From positions 59,461-123,460 of the forward strand of contig JAHFVD010000017.1 in NCBI GenBank assembly GCA_023264735.1: a stretch of 64,000 bases of DNA. The letters run 5' to 3'. This document shows positions 63,773 to 64,000 of this stretch, piece after piece. The position numbers were made by a program, and so were the translations under genes. Each line of letters opens with the position of its first letter. Position 1 is the first letter of the stretch. The stretch comes from Mycobacterium sp. (GTDB lineage: Bacteria > Actinomycetota > Actinomycetes > Mycobacteriales > Mycobacteriaceae). The notes under the pieces are model-generated. The model was not told the origin of the DNA. It saw nothing but the letters and a program-made list of their open reading frames with translations, and made no database searches.

Positions 63773-64000
63773 ACGAGATCCTCTGTCCCGAGCGCCTTCG
63801 TGTACAACAGGACACCGACCAGGATCAGCGCCATCAGCACGAAGCTGAGTGCGGCGGCCGCCGGGTAGTCCTTGACCACCAGGAACTGCTTCTGAATGAC
63901 GTTGCCGATCATCCGGGTCTGGGTGCTGCCCAGGTAGTCGGCGTTGATGAAGTCACCGACCGACGGGATGAAGACCAGCATGCTGCCGGCCAGCACACCG
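63769..64000 (-). CDS. ABC transporter permease, PotB-like, C-terminal part
   Basis: Only the last 77 residues are inside the window. They include the PotB-type FIPSVGDFINADYLGSTQTR segment and the final membrane helix (YPAAAALSFVLMALILVGVL). It is coupled to the PotC-like gene downstream and truncated by the window edge, not by mutation. Confidence 0.85.
   Translation of the reverse strand, partial: GVLAGSMLVFIPSVGDFINADYLGSTQTRMIGNVIQKQFLVVKDYPAAAALSFVLMALILVGVLLYTKALGTEDLV

Overview
The window is a 64 kb stretch of an actinobacterial chromosome, almost certainly from a rapidly growing Mycobacterium (Mycolicibacterium). The evidence is the high GC content, frequent GTG starts, a clear RbpA, PncA and KmtR, LppI/LipT and moxR3-type operons, and gene order that follows the M. 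tuberculosis Rv2091c-Rv2042c interval as I recall it. Separate lnt and ppm1 genes (fused in M. tuberculosis), plus sulfonate and gluconate catabolic operons, point to a fast grower such as the M. smegmatis group. No rRNA, tRNA, CRISPR array, insertion sequence or prophage was seen. No gene-free stretch exceeds 300 bases.

Layout: 1-4.1 kb holds the end of a DUF4333 membrane protein, a 5'-3' exonuclease, half of a broken VOC gene, a hotdog-like protein, the dipeptidase pepE and an F420-dependent PPOX protein. 4.15-21.4 kb is the cobalamin region: SDR-cobL-cobM-cobK forward, cobIJ-cobH-cobG reverse, cobN forward. It is interrupted by an SOS-box-controlled DUF222/HNH gene and by a five-gene moxR3/DUF58 operon with a TauD-type dioxygenase. 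21.5-26.5 kb carries fxsA, an amidohydrolase, lnt-ppm1 (lipoprotein acylation and polyprenol-phosphate-mannose synthesis) and rbpA. 27-30 kb holds an alcohol dehydrogenase, a winged-helix/hydrolase fusion and a lipoprotein closed by a strong terminator. 30.2-33.9 kb is an ssuCBAD sulfonate operon. 34-35.4 kb is a kmtR-cation exporter pair. 35.5-42.6 kb holds an oxidoreductase, lppI, lipT, a kinase-like fusion, a SalK-like protein and a lipoprotein with three DUF4333 repeats. 42.5-45.4 kb is a gntR-gntK-gntP gluconate locus.

45.4-52.3 kb has RDD and DoxX membrane proteins, a TetR regulator and a compact glycosyltransferase/methyltransferase/toroid/methyltransferase cluster with a metallo-hydrolase; the TetR and metallo-hydrolase promoters share a 17-bp motif. 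52.3-56.7 kb has a three-domain kinase/phospholyase-type fusion and pncA with its partner. 56.7-60.5 kb has a broken DUF1206 gene and a coupled operon encoding an integral-membrane methyltransferase, a DUF4242 protein, an exported PGRS protein without a PE domain, and a DsrE protein. The end holds an HD-GYP/LuxR regulator, a DedA protein and polyamine-type ABC permeases.

The two least explained systems are the TetR/glycosyltransferase/toroid cluster (47.0-52.3 kb) and the methyltransferase-DUF4242-PGRS-DsrE operon (57.4-60.5 kb). A general feature is the number of genes whose start codon lies 6-8 nt after a TANNNT -10 element, the signature of leaderless transcripts.
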